Shown piece by piece: positions 33,402 to 43,261 of a DNA stretch of 64,000 bases. The DNA lies in the NCBI RefSeq assembly GCF_001723175.1, contig NC_064651.1, positions 2,666,001 through 2,730,000 of the forward strand, written 5' to 3'. Origin of the DNA: Penicillium oxalicum (taxonomy: Eukaryota > Ascomycota > Eurotiomycetes > Eurotiales > Aspergillaceae). The translations under genes were made by a program, and so were the position numbers. The notes beneath the pieces were generated by a model that was given only the letters and a program-made list of their open reading frames with translations, did not search any database and had not been told where the DNA came from. The stretch's first letter is position 1, and every line of letters starts with the position of its first letter.

Positions 33402-35575
33402 TCATCAGAAGCTTTTGAGAATGTGGAATAGTGGCGGTAAGAAAGCAAAAAGACTGGACTATCTTGATATGAGGTAACTGATGAGAAAATTCATGGAACT
33501 TGGTATTTGATAGATAAAAGTGACCAAGTCTACGTAAGTATTTTCATGAAATTCAGCGCCATCTAGCTGCATCGTTGTAATCCACATGAGTCGTTTGGGC
33601 ATTCTTGGGTCAATGGGCTGGGCTCAGACACAGGTATCTGGTGGACTGGATTCGTAGGTCTGATTGTTGTTGACGAGGCTTGATTTTTATTTTGTTTGAT
33701 TGTTTTTTTTCGGTGGTCTGTTGGCTCTTTTTTGGTGGTCATGTGTGGGTGCCCTTGTGGTTTTTGGTTTTCGTTTTTGGTGATGGATGTTTTTATCCCG
33801 TCTTTTGGACTTTTTTTTGTTTCGCTTTACAGTCTTTGTCGATGGTTCTCTTTTGCCTGTTTCTGTTCTTTTTTTGTGTGTGTCGCATGATGATAAGGAC
33901 GGCCAATGCTTGACAGAGAGGATGCTGGCAGCCCCGAAGTAGATAGTCTGAAAGAATAAATCAAGTCAGATATTGTCCACAACAATGACGTTCAGAATGA
34001 GGATAGCAGAAATCAAAAAGGGAAACCGACAATTTGGTAAATAGTCTCGTAGACTAACTGACTTGTAAACGCTTCTTCGTCTCCATGTCACCCAGTTTTG
34101 TCCGGTGCTTCTTCACCCTGGACGTCCTACCCTACCGTTTGTGCCTCCACCCCGCTTGTGACTGTTGCAAACGGAAATGGCAAAAGAGGGAAAGGGGGGA
34201 ATGAAAAGTCACAAGGAGTGACAATGTGGGGAAAGAATGGATTGGTCGAGACAGGTCATGACATGACAAAGAGTATATGTCTTGAGGATTGAGTGTAAGA
34301 ATCACATGATCAGTAGATCAACTGAGAGTGAGCACAAGGTGAGCAATATGCAGACACTGGAGCATTTTTGAGATGGCTTTTTTGTGTGTTGGAAGCTCCA
34401 GGTCACTGGAAGGTGATCAAGGTGATAGTAGGCCCTGGAAGCTCAGACAAAAATCCTTGAAGAGACGTTGCCATGACCATAGAGGAGGAGGAGTCATCGA
34501 CTTTGATCGAGCAGCACAGTGAGAAACGTACGCTCAAAGAAGAGTATCCACTGGTCAAGAGACTTTGAGGTTGACATGTCTTTATGGTAGTGTATTAATG
34601 TTAGCGGACATGGGCTGTCCAAATTGATGAGACATGCGTAAGGTATAGTGGTATGACATGGGAGTGTGAAGCGATATAACATGGAAGGTAAGGTGTTATA
34701 AGGTGGGTGGGGTAGTCTGGTATGATATGGACAAGGTATAGTGATACGCCATGGAAGGGGTAAGGTGAAATGACATGAAAGGGTACAGTGACATGAGATG
34801 GATAGGGCAAGGCGATAGAGATGACATGAAAGAATAAGATGATATGACATGGAAGGGTTAGGCAGATCAAGTGATGTACATAAAACTTACCCATGTTCAA
34901 CATGTCCATGATCGAAGGGACATAAAAAAAATGACATGACAACATCACATGATGATATGAGAATAGATGAAACACGTCTGTGTTGATGGTCTGTCACCAG
35001 AGTAGGTAGAGGTGCAGTGGGACAAAAGGATGAGATTGACGAGAGTCGTAGGGGAGAGAAAAGAAGAAAGGAAGAATCAGAGGGGGACCAAGCTATTTAT
35101 ACAAGAGGGGGATGAATCAAATTGAGCAAACAATAGCAGACACAGACGTAAAGGACAACCAAGGATGGAAGGAAGGTACCTCGTCCACTAGCACAGAAGT
35201 GTATGGGAGGTCCTTCCTGGATCAAACCGTGTCAAGGGCTGGAGGTTAAGCATCTCCAAGCTTTCAATGCTCCCCGCCCATTCTCACGGCCTGCACAGAC
35301 AGATAGGCAGGATCAGCATGAGCAGATTTCTCTAGGGCTTGTTCTTCCTGTCCCTATTTATGGATGTATATTCTGAATTCCCAATGGGCAATAATTACTA
35401 AATCGAATTGGATATAGTGTAGATTCTCAAGCTCTCGATATGTAGGGTAGATGATTATCTAATACCTGGCGATAATCTTCAGGTTGTTACTCCATACTGT
35501 AAACCAGATGAAAAAGCCTTTGTTTCTTAATTACAACTACACAGCGAAGAGAGAAACCCCCATCCATTTCCCATC
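33402..35575. other. gene-poor region, 2.2 kb, with simple sequence
   Basis: No supportable gene. From about 33680 to 33890 the plus strand is T/G-rich and gives hydrophobic chance frames. A degenerate 24-bp tandem repeat lies at about 34629-34863 (listed separately). The region ends at the stop of the GNAT gene on the minus strand. Confidence 0.6.
34629..34863. repeat. degenerate tandem repeat, about 24-bp unit
   Basis: Imperfect copies of a unit close to GATATGACATGGAAGGGTAA recur at near-regular spacing; unit starts are visible near 34671, 34717, 34741, 34765, 34789, 34813 and 34840. Several successive units are exactly 24 bp, one is 27 bp. Copies differ by about 20-30 percent, so the array is old. 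It is not coding in any consistent frame. Confidence 0.75.
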
Positions 35576-36142
35576 TCAAACAGCATTCGGCCGAACGCAC
35601 ATAAACACTAGATCTTGCCCAATATCTGGCCGTCGCTCATGTGCAATCACCTCCATCCCAAAGATCCTCGCATACCAATCCTGCATCCTCTTATCCCCCG
35701 TCAACAGCATGATTCGGCGCAGATGCGGCATATTCCCAATCGAAAACACCTCCAAAATACAATTCATCAGCCATCGGCCGAGCCCGTGGCCCTGATACTC
35801 TGGAAGCACATAGACGTCAGAGAGATAACCGAATGTGACTTTGTCCGTGACCATGCGCGCCAGACCAATCTGCCGAGTGTTCTCCGCAGTGGGAGTCACC
35901 GGTGCGTCGTGATTGACGAGAGGCTCTGTGTATTTGTACACGCCAAAGCTCATAGAGTCGTGCAGCATGTGATACATGACTTCTTCGGGGAACGGAGTGG
36001 CCCAGTAGAGCCAGTCCTGGCCAAAGGCTTCATTGACGGCTTGGACAGAGAGTAGTGATGGATCATTGGAGATGATGAATTCGCTGTTGGGCCGCGTCCA
36101 TGTGCGTGGGGAAAATGCCGTTGTTGGTGGGGTGGAGGACAT
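35576..36142 (-). CDS. GNAT-family N-acetyltransferase (188 aa)
   Basis: This is an acetyl-CoA-dependent acetyltransferase of unknown substrate. It is a single exon. I chose the ATG at 36142 (ATCATGT), giving MSSTPPTTAFSPRTW; an upstream in-frame start would add a Thr-His repeat read from a (GT)n tract, which I regard as leader. The GNAT core is visible: the beta strand FGYLSDVYVLPEYQ, the acetyl-CoA loop QGHGLGRWLM (Q/RxxGxG/A), then an alpha helix, and the C-terminal GDKRMQDWYARIFGMEV block. Length is normal for a single-domain GNAT. Confidence 0.88.
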   Translation of the reverse strand: MSSTPPTTAFSPRTWTRPNSEFIISNDPSLLSVQAVNEAFGQDWLYWATPFPEEVMYHMLHDSMSFGVYKYTEPLVNHDAPVTPTAENTRQIGLARMVTDKVTFGYLSDVYVLPEYQGHGLGRWLMNCILEVFSIGNMPHLRRIMLLTGDKRMQDWYARIFGMEVIAHERRPDIGQDLVFMCVRPNAV

Positions 36143-36165
36143 GATAGCGGAGATGTGATGTGTGT

Positions 36166-36216
<51 letters not shown>

Positions 36217-37127
36217 ACCCGCAAAAGCAGGAAGATCCGGAAATATTGTGAAAGCGTGAGAAGGGTGCCGTCTCAATGCTGTATTCTATTGTCTCCATAC
36301 AGGATCAAATAGAAATAAGGAATTGCGGTAGTTGAAGGCCAACGGGCTCCCGTCTGTGGAATCCGTGACTCATCTCGTAAAAGGTGGATTAGCAGCTGTC
36401 AGCACTAATAACAATCAAAACTGAGGTTGCCCGACCCGCCGAGGCTTTCTCCGACAAGAGAGACGGCAACTCATGAAACCCAAGCCGTTTCAGCTCGTCA
36501 TCGGCGTGCGATGACCTGGTCACTTGTATGCATGAGTACTTCGCAGCGCGACTGGTGGGATTTTGGTGTGGGAGCTTACAAGGTCTTGTTTGAAGATGGA
36601 GTTTTTGTATTCTCGATAGTGGTCGGCTTGGCGAAAGTATGTGATCTCCGATGGTGCTCGACGGATCCAGAATACTTTTCAGAATGAGATTCGCTTCCTT
36701 TAATGTCGCGCGTTCTGCATACCTACTTAAGGATTCAATTGTGATAAGAGAGCATATCCACAGCAGGAACGGATTCAGGTGGAACAACATTTCATTAAAC
36801 TGAGCTATAGATAGTCAAATGCAGACAGGAGCAAAAGGCATATAGAGAAAATCAAGAATCGCCACATATAGGGACAAAAGAAGGTGGGTATCGTGAGAGA
36901 ATATGAATCGCGCAAAAGCCACAGTTGGGTATTTCAAAATCCATCAGCAACACAGGATGCATGATGGGAATGAGAGTAGTGGCGCAAGGCCTACCACTCC
37001 CGCGGTTCCCATCGGAGTAATGATTGCATGATGCAGTCCAAAACAAAAAGAAGAAGCGTGTCATCATGCGGCTCGGATATTCAACTCAAGTCGTAGCTCA
37101 TCATCAAAAATCGGATGTGTGCGTCGT
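36143..37127. other. intergenic, 985 bp
   Basis: The leader of the GNAT gene (with the GT tract) and the trailer of the stomatin gene, both on the minus strand. Small frames at 36389-36790 are unsupported. Nothing else seen. Confidence 0.5.
36167..36215. repeat. (GT)n microsatellite, 49 nt
   Basis: An uninterrupted GT dinucleotide tract of 24 units plus one G, preceded by interrupted GT. It begins about 25 bp upstream of the GNAT ATG, so the mRNA leader likely contains a (CA)n tract. Confidence 0.95.
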
Positions 37128-38380
37128 CTAAATGTCTTCAACGACGGAAGCCTTCATGGCACGTTCAAACCCTTCGTCCTGGCGATTCTGGATGGTGCCG
37201 TAGTTGCTGGGGCCTTCACCCGCAGCGTCGGCGGTGGCGAGCTGCTGCTGGACGGTTTGGTTGGTGGCGGGCAGGAAGATGACCTTGCTGTTTGCTGTCT
37301 TAGCCATCGCCTGCATGGCTTCGAGGTATCGGATCTGCATGGCTGGCGCGGAGGAGAGAATATCGGCAGCCTGACGCATCAACTTGGCGGACTCGACCTC
37401 GGCGCGGGCCGCGATCACCTTGCTCTCACCAATTCGCTTCGACTGCGCAGCCATGGAGAGTGAGTCTTGCAGGTCATTGCTGAAAATGATATCCTTGATC
37501 AACATCGACTCGACTTGGACACCCCAGCCGGCGGCTACCTCCTCAATGATCTCGGCCGTCGACTGGGCGATCTCTTCCCGGCGCTCGATCACGTCCTGCA
37601 GGACGCGGGCCCCGATCACATGGCGGAGTGTGGTCTGAGTGCGCTCCACCAGGGCCTGCTTCACATTGGAGATACCGAACGCAGTCTTGTGGGGTGAGGT
37701 CACTTGGTAGTAAATGACGGAGGTCAAGTTCAGCGTCACGTTGTCTTTGGTCATGCAGACCTGCCGAGGAACTTCGACTATTTGAATCTTCACGTCCACC
37801 GTGGTCAGATGCTCGCTCAGAGGGTTGACCTTGACCAGACCGGGATCCACGGCGCGTTCAAAGCTACCCCAAAGAGAGTCAGTGGATACTTCCAAAAAGA
37901 CGGGGACAGAAATCGAGTTGGAAAGCAGCACTCACCGTCCGAATCTGGTGACTAGGCCAACTTCACCCTGGTCGACAGGCTTGAACGGGTTGGGACAGCA
38001 GAGACAGCAAGGAATCGCGCCACAGAAGCCGATACATTCGCCTAGGGCGTGAACTAGAGAGGATAGAAAAATCGTACGGTCAGTAAGATCAAGAAGGCGT
38101 GAAAAGAGGAGAAAGGTCATCTCAAGCGATCAAGGGCAATCCTGCCTCGCTGGGCGGGGGATGTCTACTCACTTAGTTGCGCATACCACCCGTGCGCATC
38201 GGGGTTGTCATCTCCGTGCTTGATCACAGCGGCATACCGGGGCTGCAGGTCAGAGAGTCGAGCCGGTTGAACATTCACCAAGCTCTGGCCCGCTCGGGCG
38301 GCTGGAGGGTCGCGCAGAGGTGCTTTACCGTTGATGTCACTGTTTTCGCTACCAGGGTTGTTGACGCCGTTGAGAGACAT
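37128..38380 (-). CDS. stomatin-like SPFH/band-7 membrane protein (353 aa)
   Basis: This is a membrane scaffold protein of the stomatin group. Exons (minus): 38173-38380, 37936-38053, 37128-37863, total 1062 nt in frame. Residues 1-70 are hydrophilic. They are followed by a short Cys-rich hydrophobic patch (CIGFCGAIPCCLCCPNP), likely palmitoylated and acting as the membrane hairpin, then the SPFH domain (QGEVGLVTRFGRFERAVDPGL... to ERREEIAQSTAEIIEE), and an Ala/Glu-rich coiled coil (IAARAEVESAKLMRQAADIL). It resembles A. nidulans StoA-type stomatins, which mark lipid domains at growing hyphal tips, more than the mitochondrial SLP2 type, because no mitochondrial presequence is visible. A 43-nt G run lies 82 bp before the ATG. 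Confidence 0.88.
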
Positions 38381-38459
38381 GTTTCTATCGTGTGCTCGTC
38401 TTGAGGTTGGGTATGACGTGAATGGAAGAGTTGTGGAAAGGACCAAGTATGGTCAAATT

Positions 38460-38461
<2 letters not shown>

Positions 38462-38504
<43 letters not shown>
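38462..38504 (+). repeat. G43 homopolymer
   Basis: Forty-three consecutive G, 82 bp upstream of the stomatin ATG (minus strand, so a C43 tract in that transcript if it is in the leader). It is extremely long for a homopolymer of G/C. Real slippage expansion or an assembly artefact are both possible. Confidence 0.9.
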
Positions 38505-38505
<1 letters not shown>

Positions 38506-39918
38506 GACAGGAAGATCTGCAGGAGGGAGGGATTTGGATTCAACTACATCCGGCGAGGAGGGGTCGCACAGGGTATTAAATAAGTCCAGTCGTAACACTC
38601 CGTCTTCTTTGGGGTTTCGAAGGCGTTGAACCTTTGTTCACAGGCACGGAGGCCTCCTCTTGTTCGCTATTCCAGCTATTCCACTCGGGCACTGATCCAT
38701 GGGGCGGGAAAAACGCCAGCCCGCAACATTGGATCAAAAGGACGATCTAAAGTTTAATGACAGCTTCAGAGTGGACCGTCGTCCCTCGCATTTCTCCGCA
38801 GTGGAGGGGGCAACCTGGCATCTGCACGATGGGGCATGGTTTGCCCCTTGACGATGATAGGCTTCAAGGCTGGCAGTCAAGAATGCGATTTGTTCTATGC
38901 TAGCTCTATGCATCCAGATGACTTCTACTACTCTTGACTCGCATTTCATCTAAAATGGCCATATTCTTTGCTAGCACTCGCGTCTCTTCAATACTCCTCT
39001 GGGAAAAGGGGCGTTTATGCGCTGATTTGGAGGGTGATATGCGCCAAGGCTCGTCGATGCACGCATGCTGTCATCGTTCGCCGGCTGTCAGAGTACATGG
39101 GAGCCGTCAGGGCTCGCTGGAAGTGGGTCGCAGGCCCGTGATCGTCTGCTCACGATTCACGGCTTCAGCCTCGATGGCCTTGGCGGTTTGGTTTGCCTGC
39201 CGATTATCCGAAGCATCGAGGGTGCGTGCGCCTTTGCAGACCTTATTCAACTCGGGCGCACTGGGCATAGCCCCCGGTGGGCTGTGTCTTCAACAATGCC
39301 GGGACTGGTACGGTCAGTGACTGGGTTATTCTGGGAATAAGGAAACTCTCCGCGTCGTCTCGCCTCGGGCGATGGACGCTACATGGATATCTTGCAGTTC
39401 GGGAGCTTTCAGTAACGGTATCTCGATCGAGGCAAGCGTGACCCTTCCAGATGTATGCTCCATTCGACCTGGTGAGGCGAAAGGTAGCTCATAACTTTGA
39501 AATTGAAGCATCTCATCTTGTCAGACAGACTATATTGCCCTCATTCTCTTGTTTCTGTCGCACAAACGACGAGCCTGAGCTCGATGCTTGCTGGGTACCT
39601 CGCCCACAGAATCTCCACGGGATGTACGGGGGCCCCCCGTCCAAGTGGACCCTTCGTAAGGCGACCAGCGATGATTGAGAACGGAATGGGTGGATGCTTG
39701 AGTCGGGCACTGGTGTACCCACGGGAGACACACCCCGGCCAGCTTGGCATCACATGACAGGAGGCCATTCAAGTACAATGCGACTGCGGCGGTGTGAAGC
39801 CCTGAAAGCGACATGACCTTACAGTACTGAGCAGGGCAACATGGTCACTTCAGCAGGTCGCTCCGCTGCGTGATTTGCATTCCCATCTAAAGTGATGGGG
39901 AAATCACGAAAGCCGTTG

Positions 39919-39931
39919 CCCCCCCCCCCCC
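39919..39931 (+). repeat. C13 homopolymer
   Basis: Thirteen consecutive C in the gene-poor region. No function apparent. Confidence 0.85.
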
Positions 39932-40567
39932 TGTCAACAAGACTAAGGAATTGCCGGATGTGGAGGCGGATGATCTGAATCGACCCAATTTCCCCTCGAT
40001 CGGGCGTGGATCGCGTGAGCGGCCACGCGATACGAGAACGACGTGGTTTGGGTACCGATCTGATCTGGCCGACCGGGGGAATCTTGGAGATGACGTCGAC
40101 TTCGCTGGGACGATGCAAACTCTCGACCCTATGCTCTCTCCGCCTGACTGGCACGGGACCCGTCTTGGTAGGTGAGAGATCATAACTAAACCGATATTAT
40201 CAGGGTGCTGCGGTCGGTCGTGGAGGCTTAGACCAGGAACCTGATATCAAAATATCCAACAAACGGCACGAGAGGGTGCCCGATCGTACTAGACGGTATC
40301 TCCAATGTCATCTCGTCGTTGTCAAGGTTGCCCTTTTTGGAACCAGGAATGAGCGTAACTACGTTAACAATGCTAGGCATACATGAGGTGGGTGAGTAGT
40401 GGGAATATCCTAGATCTGGCAGCCTTTGTCATTCACATATTCCGGCACCTAACCTACTCCTTGGCGATGTCTCGCGTTTTTGCATCTTCTTTGGATGGCA
40501 TTCCATTTACTCTTTCCGGTTATATTTCCGCAGCCAGTCCGGAATGTCCGTTCCGTGTGGCCTCCTC

Positions 40568-40595
40568 CACCTAAGGAGGGATGTTACCTTAGGTG
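40568..40595. repeat. short inverted repeat (9-bp arms, 10-nt loop)
   Basis: CACCTAAGG (40568-40576) and CCTTAGGTG (40587-40595) are perfect inverted copies. It is too small to be a transposon end by itself; no terminal repeats or target-site duplication seen around it. Confidence 0.6.
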
Positions 40596-41072
40596 CGGAC
40601 ATGGGCCAGACTGTTGGTGGATTCTGCCGGGGCATGTGAGGATGCATGTGACCATCATGCAAGTGCATATTCAACGACTCCAATCAAATAAAAGTACAAG
40701 GGAGCCTCACCCAGCAGTAGATCTGGACCAGAGTGACGGGACTGCTCGAGTCCGAGCATATATCCATATCTCACGACAACATTCGATGATATATGTGAGG
40801 TGGTCAACTCCCGCTCGCCTGTTTGACAGGCACAAATCACCTCTACGCAGAGAGATACCTGATCAATGCGTCCTCTGATTTAGCAGTGCCGGATATAGAA
40901 CCTCGCAAGGGAAGGAAGCTGCCGAGAAAAAAAAGATCAAGCAGAATCTTCATGGTCGTTGTACCCTAAAAGTTAAGGATTGGACCAAGTGACAGTGGTC
41001 GACCACAGACACCACGAGCGTACCTAGAAAAGAGTTGTCACACAAGTATTGTGCCACTGTGAAAATTTGAGA

Positions 41073-41080
41073 GTATATAA
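41073..41080 (+). promoter_or_regulatory. TATA-like element before tRNA-Gly
   Basis: GTATATAA lies about 31-38 bp upstream of the tRNA-Gly 5' end, where TFIIIB-recruiting TATA elements sit in fungal tRNA genes. Assigned from position and motif. Confidence 0.5.
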
Positions 41081-41110
41081 TATCAAATTTGACCTCTTAT
41101 TCCAATAACT

Positions 41111-41181
41111 AGCATCATTGGTCTAGTGGTAGAATTCGTCGTTGCCATCGACGAGGCCCGTGTTCGATTCACGGATGATGC
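41111..41181 (+). tRNA. tRNA-Gly (anticodon GCC)
   Basis: The acceptor stem GCATCAT pairs with ATGATGC, with discriminator A at 41181. The D arm is GGTCTAGTGGTAGAATT. The anticodon stem CGTCG/CGACG encloses TTGCCAT with anticodon GCC at 41143-41145, and the T arm is CCGTGTTCGATTCACGG. No intron. A T4 run at 41187-41190 can terminate Pol III. Confidence 0.97.
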
Positions 41182-41768
41182 ATTTCATTTTGCTCCCGAG
41201 CAATTCTCACTCCCCGCTTGAGTATTTTTTTTTATATATTCTCGAGCCTTGATATCGTCGCAAACCCGTTTGCCCAGTCAAGATCTCACATGCCGTGAGT
41301 GAAAACTACTGTAACCCCAAGCTCGGAAATATGCGTATCTATGGCTACAGTTCACTTTCGAGCAAGAAATACGTGTACCGATATTCCTTTGTGAGATACT
41401 CCAGATACCCAACCGTCATAGGCAGATCCTTCTAGACAAGCTAGTATCAGAAAGTCACACGAGTTATTCGTCCAATGTATCAGAAAGTCCCACCAAGCCC
41501 TAGCTGCAAGCTGGGCGAGTCCATCAAAGTATAGAAGCTTGACGGCCTGCCCAACATGATTGGAAGTTGCACACTCGCCATCCAATCAAAGCGGTCTAGC
41601 GGCCGACCTGGCAGCTCTCATGACATGCGGAGAATGCGGACCTGGGAACTTTGAAAGACTCCGACTTCATCCCACTCAAGAGCCCACCTGGATGGTATAC
41701 CGACCTTTTTCGCGTCTATCAAAAAAGAAGACGCGCCAACGGACAGGACTTGCCAAATATAGCCCAAC
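41182..41768. other. intergenic, 587 bp
   Basis: DNA between tRNA-Gly and the COG7-like gene; presumably that gene's promoter. Nothing recognisable. Confidence 0.5.
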
Positions 41769-42839
41769 ATGGTCGCTCCAAGCCACACTTCTACCGCTCG
41801 GGCTGGAAGCAAGACTACCACCCAGACGACTCCCAGCTTCGAAGACCCGAACTTCGACCCTGCTGAATTCCTCAATGAGTCGCTCTCACCATTGACATTA
41901 TCGTCTCTCCAGGGAAGCGCAGTCAGAACACAAGGCTCTGTACCGCTGTCCGAGCTGTCGGCCCAAGTACAAAACCTCCTTTCCCAGATCAGTGCTCAAA
42001 ATGTGCGCCTGTCGAGCACGCTCTCCCAGCTGAGCGACGAGATTCTTCGTGGAGGGGGGCGGCTGGCCTACGAGGTGGAACTTCTGAGAGGAGAAACGAT
42101 AGGCCTATCCGAGACCCTCACCGAGGCCCTGCACGAAGAAATTACTAAATTTGTCCCCGAGTCAACCGCACACGCCAAAGCTCGCGTGGTTGACACTGCG
42201 CGTCAAGAATCTACAAACGAACCGACCGAAGAGGCAGCATCGGGTCCTACGGAGGAAGAGGACGATGTCGAAAAGAAACCCGATCTACCAACCATAAACG
42301 ACCCCGAGTACATCACCAACCTTCGTACCCTGAACCAGGTGCGCGCTCGCCTCGAAGATGTGGTTCAGACATTTGGAGACGCGATGGAATGGCCACTCCC
42401 TCCATCCGAAATTTCCTTCTCCTCCTCCTTCATTTCCGTGTCCGGACCCGAGCTAGGCGCCGAGGGCAACGATCAAGAGGAAAAAGGACAAGAAGTGATG
42501 AGGAAGATCCGGGCGGAAATCCTGGGACTACTAGATCGAGATGGAGGCGGACGGGAGGGACTGGACGCTGCTACTCGTCGCCTCGAGGAATTACGAACCC
42601 TGGCTGTAGTCTGGAAGGGATCCGCAGAGGAAAAGGCGCGACAGCGCTTTGTGGATGCCTTGGGCAGAATCGTGGACGAACGAAGACGAAATTTGGATCA
42701 CAAACAAGCCGTGGCTGAGCAGAGCCAGCGTGCATCTCGGTCACGACCGGAGCCGCCGCGGGATCATGACAACGGAGGATCTGGAGGCGGATTGTTCCGT
42801 AATCTGCAGCGTCTCCGTGAGGAGATCTATTTAGAATAG
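41769..42839 (+). CDS. COG7-like conserved oligomeric Golgi complex subunit (356 aa)
   Basis: This is probably a subunit of the COG tether, which recycles Golgi enzymes through retrograde vesicles. It is a single exon; the first ATG at 41769 (AACATGG) is used. The N-terminal pattern FDPAEFLNESL, followed by a long helix without charge breaks (LSELSAQVQNLLSQISAQNVRL..., then LRGGGRLAYEVELLRGETIGL) and the second helix block (NLRTLNQVRARLEDVVQTFGDAMEW), matches how COG7 N-termini are built. An acidic linker (TEEEDDVEKK) sits around 155-175. The C-terminus ends GLFRNLQRLREEIYLE, which looks conserved. At 356 residues it is shorter than metazoan COG7 (about 770); fungal members are short. Assigned from recalled similarity, so another COG subunit or coiled-coil tether is possible. 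Confidence 0.6.
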   Translation: MVAPSHTSTARAGSKTTTQTTPSFEDPNFDPAEFLNESLSPLTLSSLQGSAVRTQGSVPLSELSAQVQNLLSQISAQNVRLSSTLSQLSDEILRGGGRLAYEVELLRGETIGLSETLTEALHEEITKFVPESTAHAKARVVDTARQESTNEPTEEAASGPTEEEDDVEKKPDLPTINDPEYITNLRTLNQVRARLEDVVQTFGDAMEWPLPPSEISFSSSFISVSGPELGAEGNDQEEKGQEVMRKIRAEILGLLDRDGGGREGLDAATRRLEELRTLAVVWKGSAEEKARQRFVDALGRIVDERRRNLDHKQAVAEQSQRASRSRPEPPRDHDNGGSGGGLFRNLQRLREEIYLE

Positions 42840-43261
42840 AGCGATCAAGCTTACATCACCATCTCCCTGGAACCGGAAATTGGGACCCGAGGAAGAAAGA
42901 GGCAATCGCGTGCAGAGACCTTATGGTAGAGAGTTGCTCGTTGCTCCCCACATCTTCCTTCTCGAGGGTGTCTAAGATGATGCCCGAAACTGATTGCTGA
43001 ATGAATCTGCAACTAAAAACCGAGCACTGCACGCATCGTCGGCGGTGCAGACTCGGGCCGAAAGCGGGAGGGCCGCGGCGATCGCTGCGGGTGCTTTCCT
43101 CCCCCTGGCCAACATCGAAACCGTGTGTGTTTACTTCGTGGCCTTTCCTTGTCACGCTCGTTCAATGTCGGCACACTGCTTGCCAACTTTGTCGCCACGA
43201 CACTTTACAATCGCCATGATCATCCTGTCCCCTGCCGCTCCAATCTGAGTGACTCGTCAGG
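42840..43261. other. intergenic, 422 bp
   Basis: Trailer of the COG7-like gene and promoter/leader of the glycosyltransferase gene. Nothing seen. Confidence 0.5.

Larger units (their letters stand above)
38381..41110. other. gene-poor region, 2.7 kb
   Basis: The upstream DNA of the stomatin gene and DNA before tRNA-Gly. It holds the G43 run, a C13 run and a short perfect inverted repeat (40568-40595). Many short frames (up to 128 codons) lie in it, but none has an intron/exon pattern or family motif that I can support. It could contain relic sequence too decayed to recognise. Confidence 0.5.

Noticed and set aside
33680..33913. 77-codon hydrophobic frame
   Set aside because: Phe/Trp/Cys-rich reading of T/G-rich DNA; low complexity, no support as a gene.
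38275..38598. Poly-Pro frame through the G43 run
   Set aside because: Created by the homopolymer itself; the stomatin start at 38380 is supported by its own frame and splicing.
40568..40595. Inverted repeat as a Rho-independent terminator or CRISPR unit
   Set aside because: This is a eukaryotic genome and the hairpin is isolated, without a T run or repeated array.
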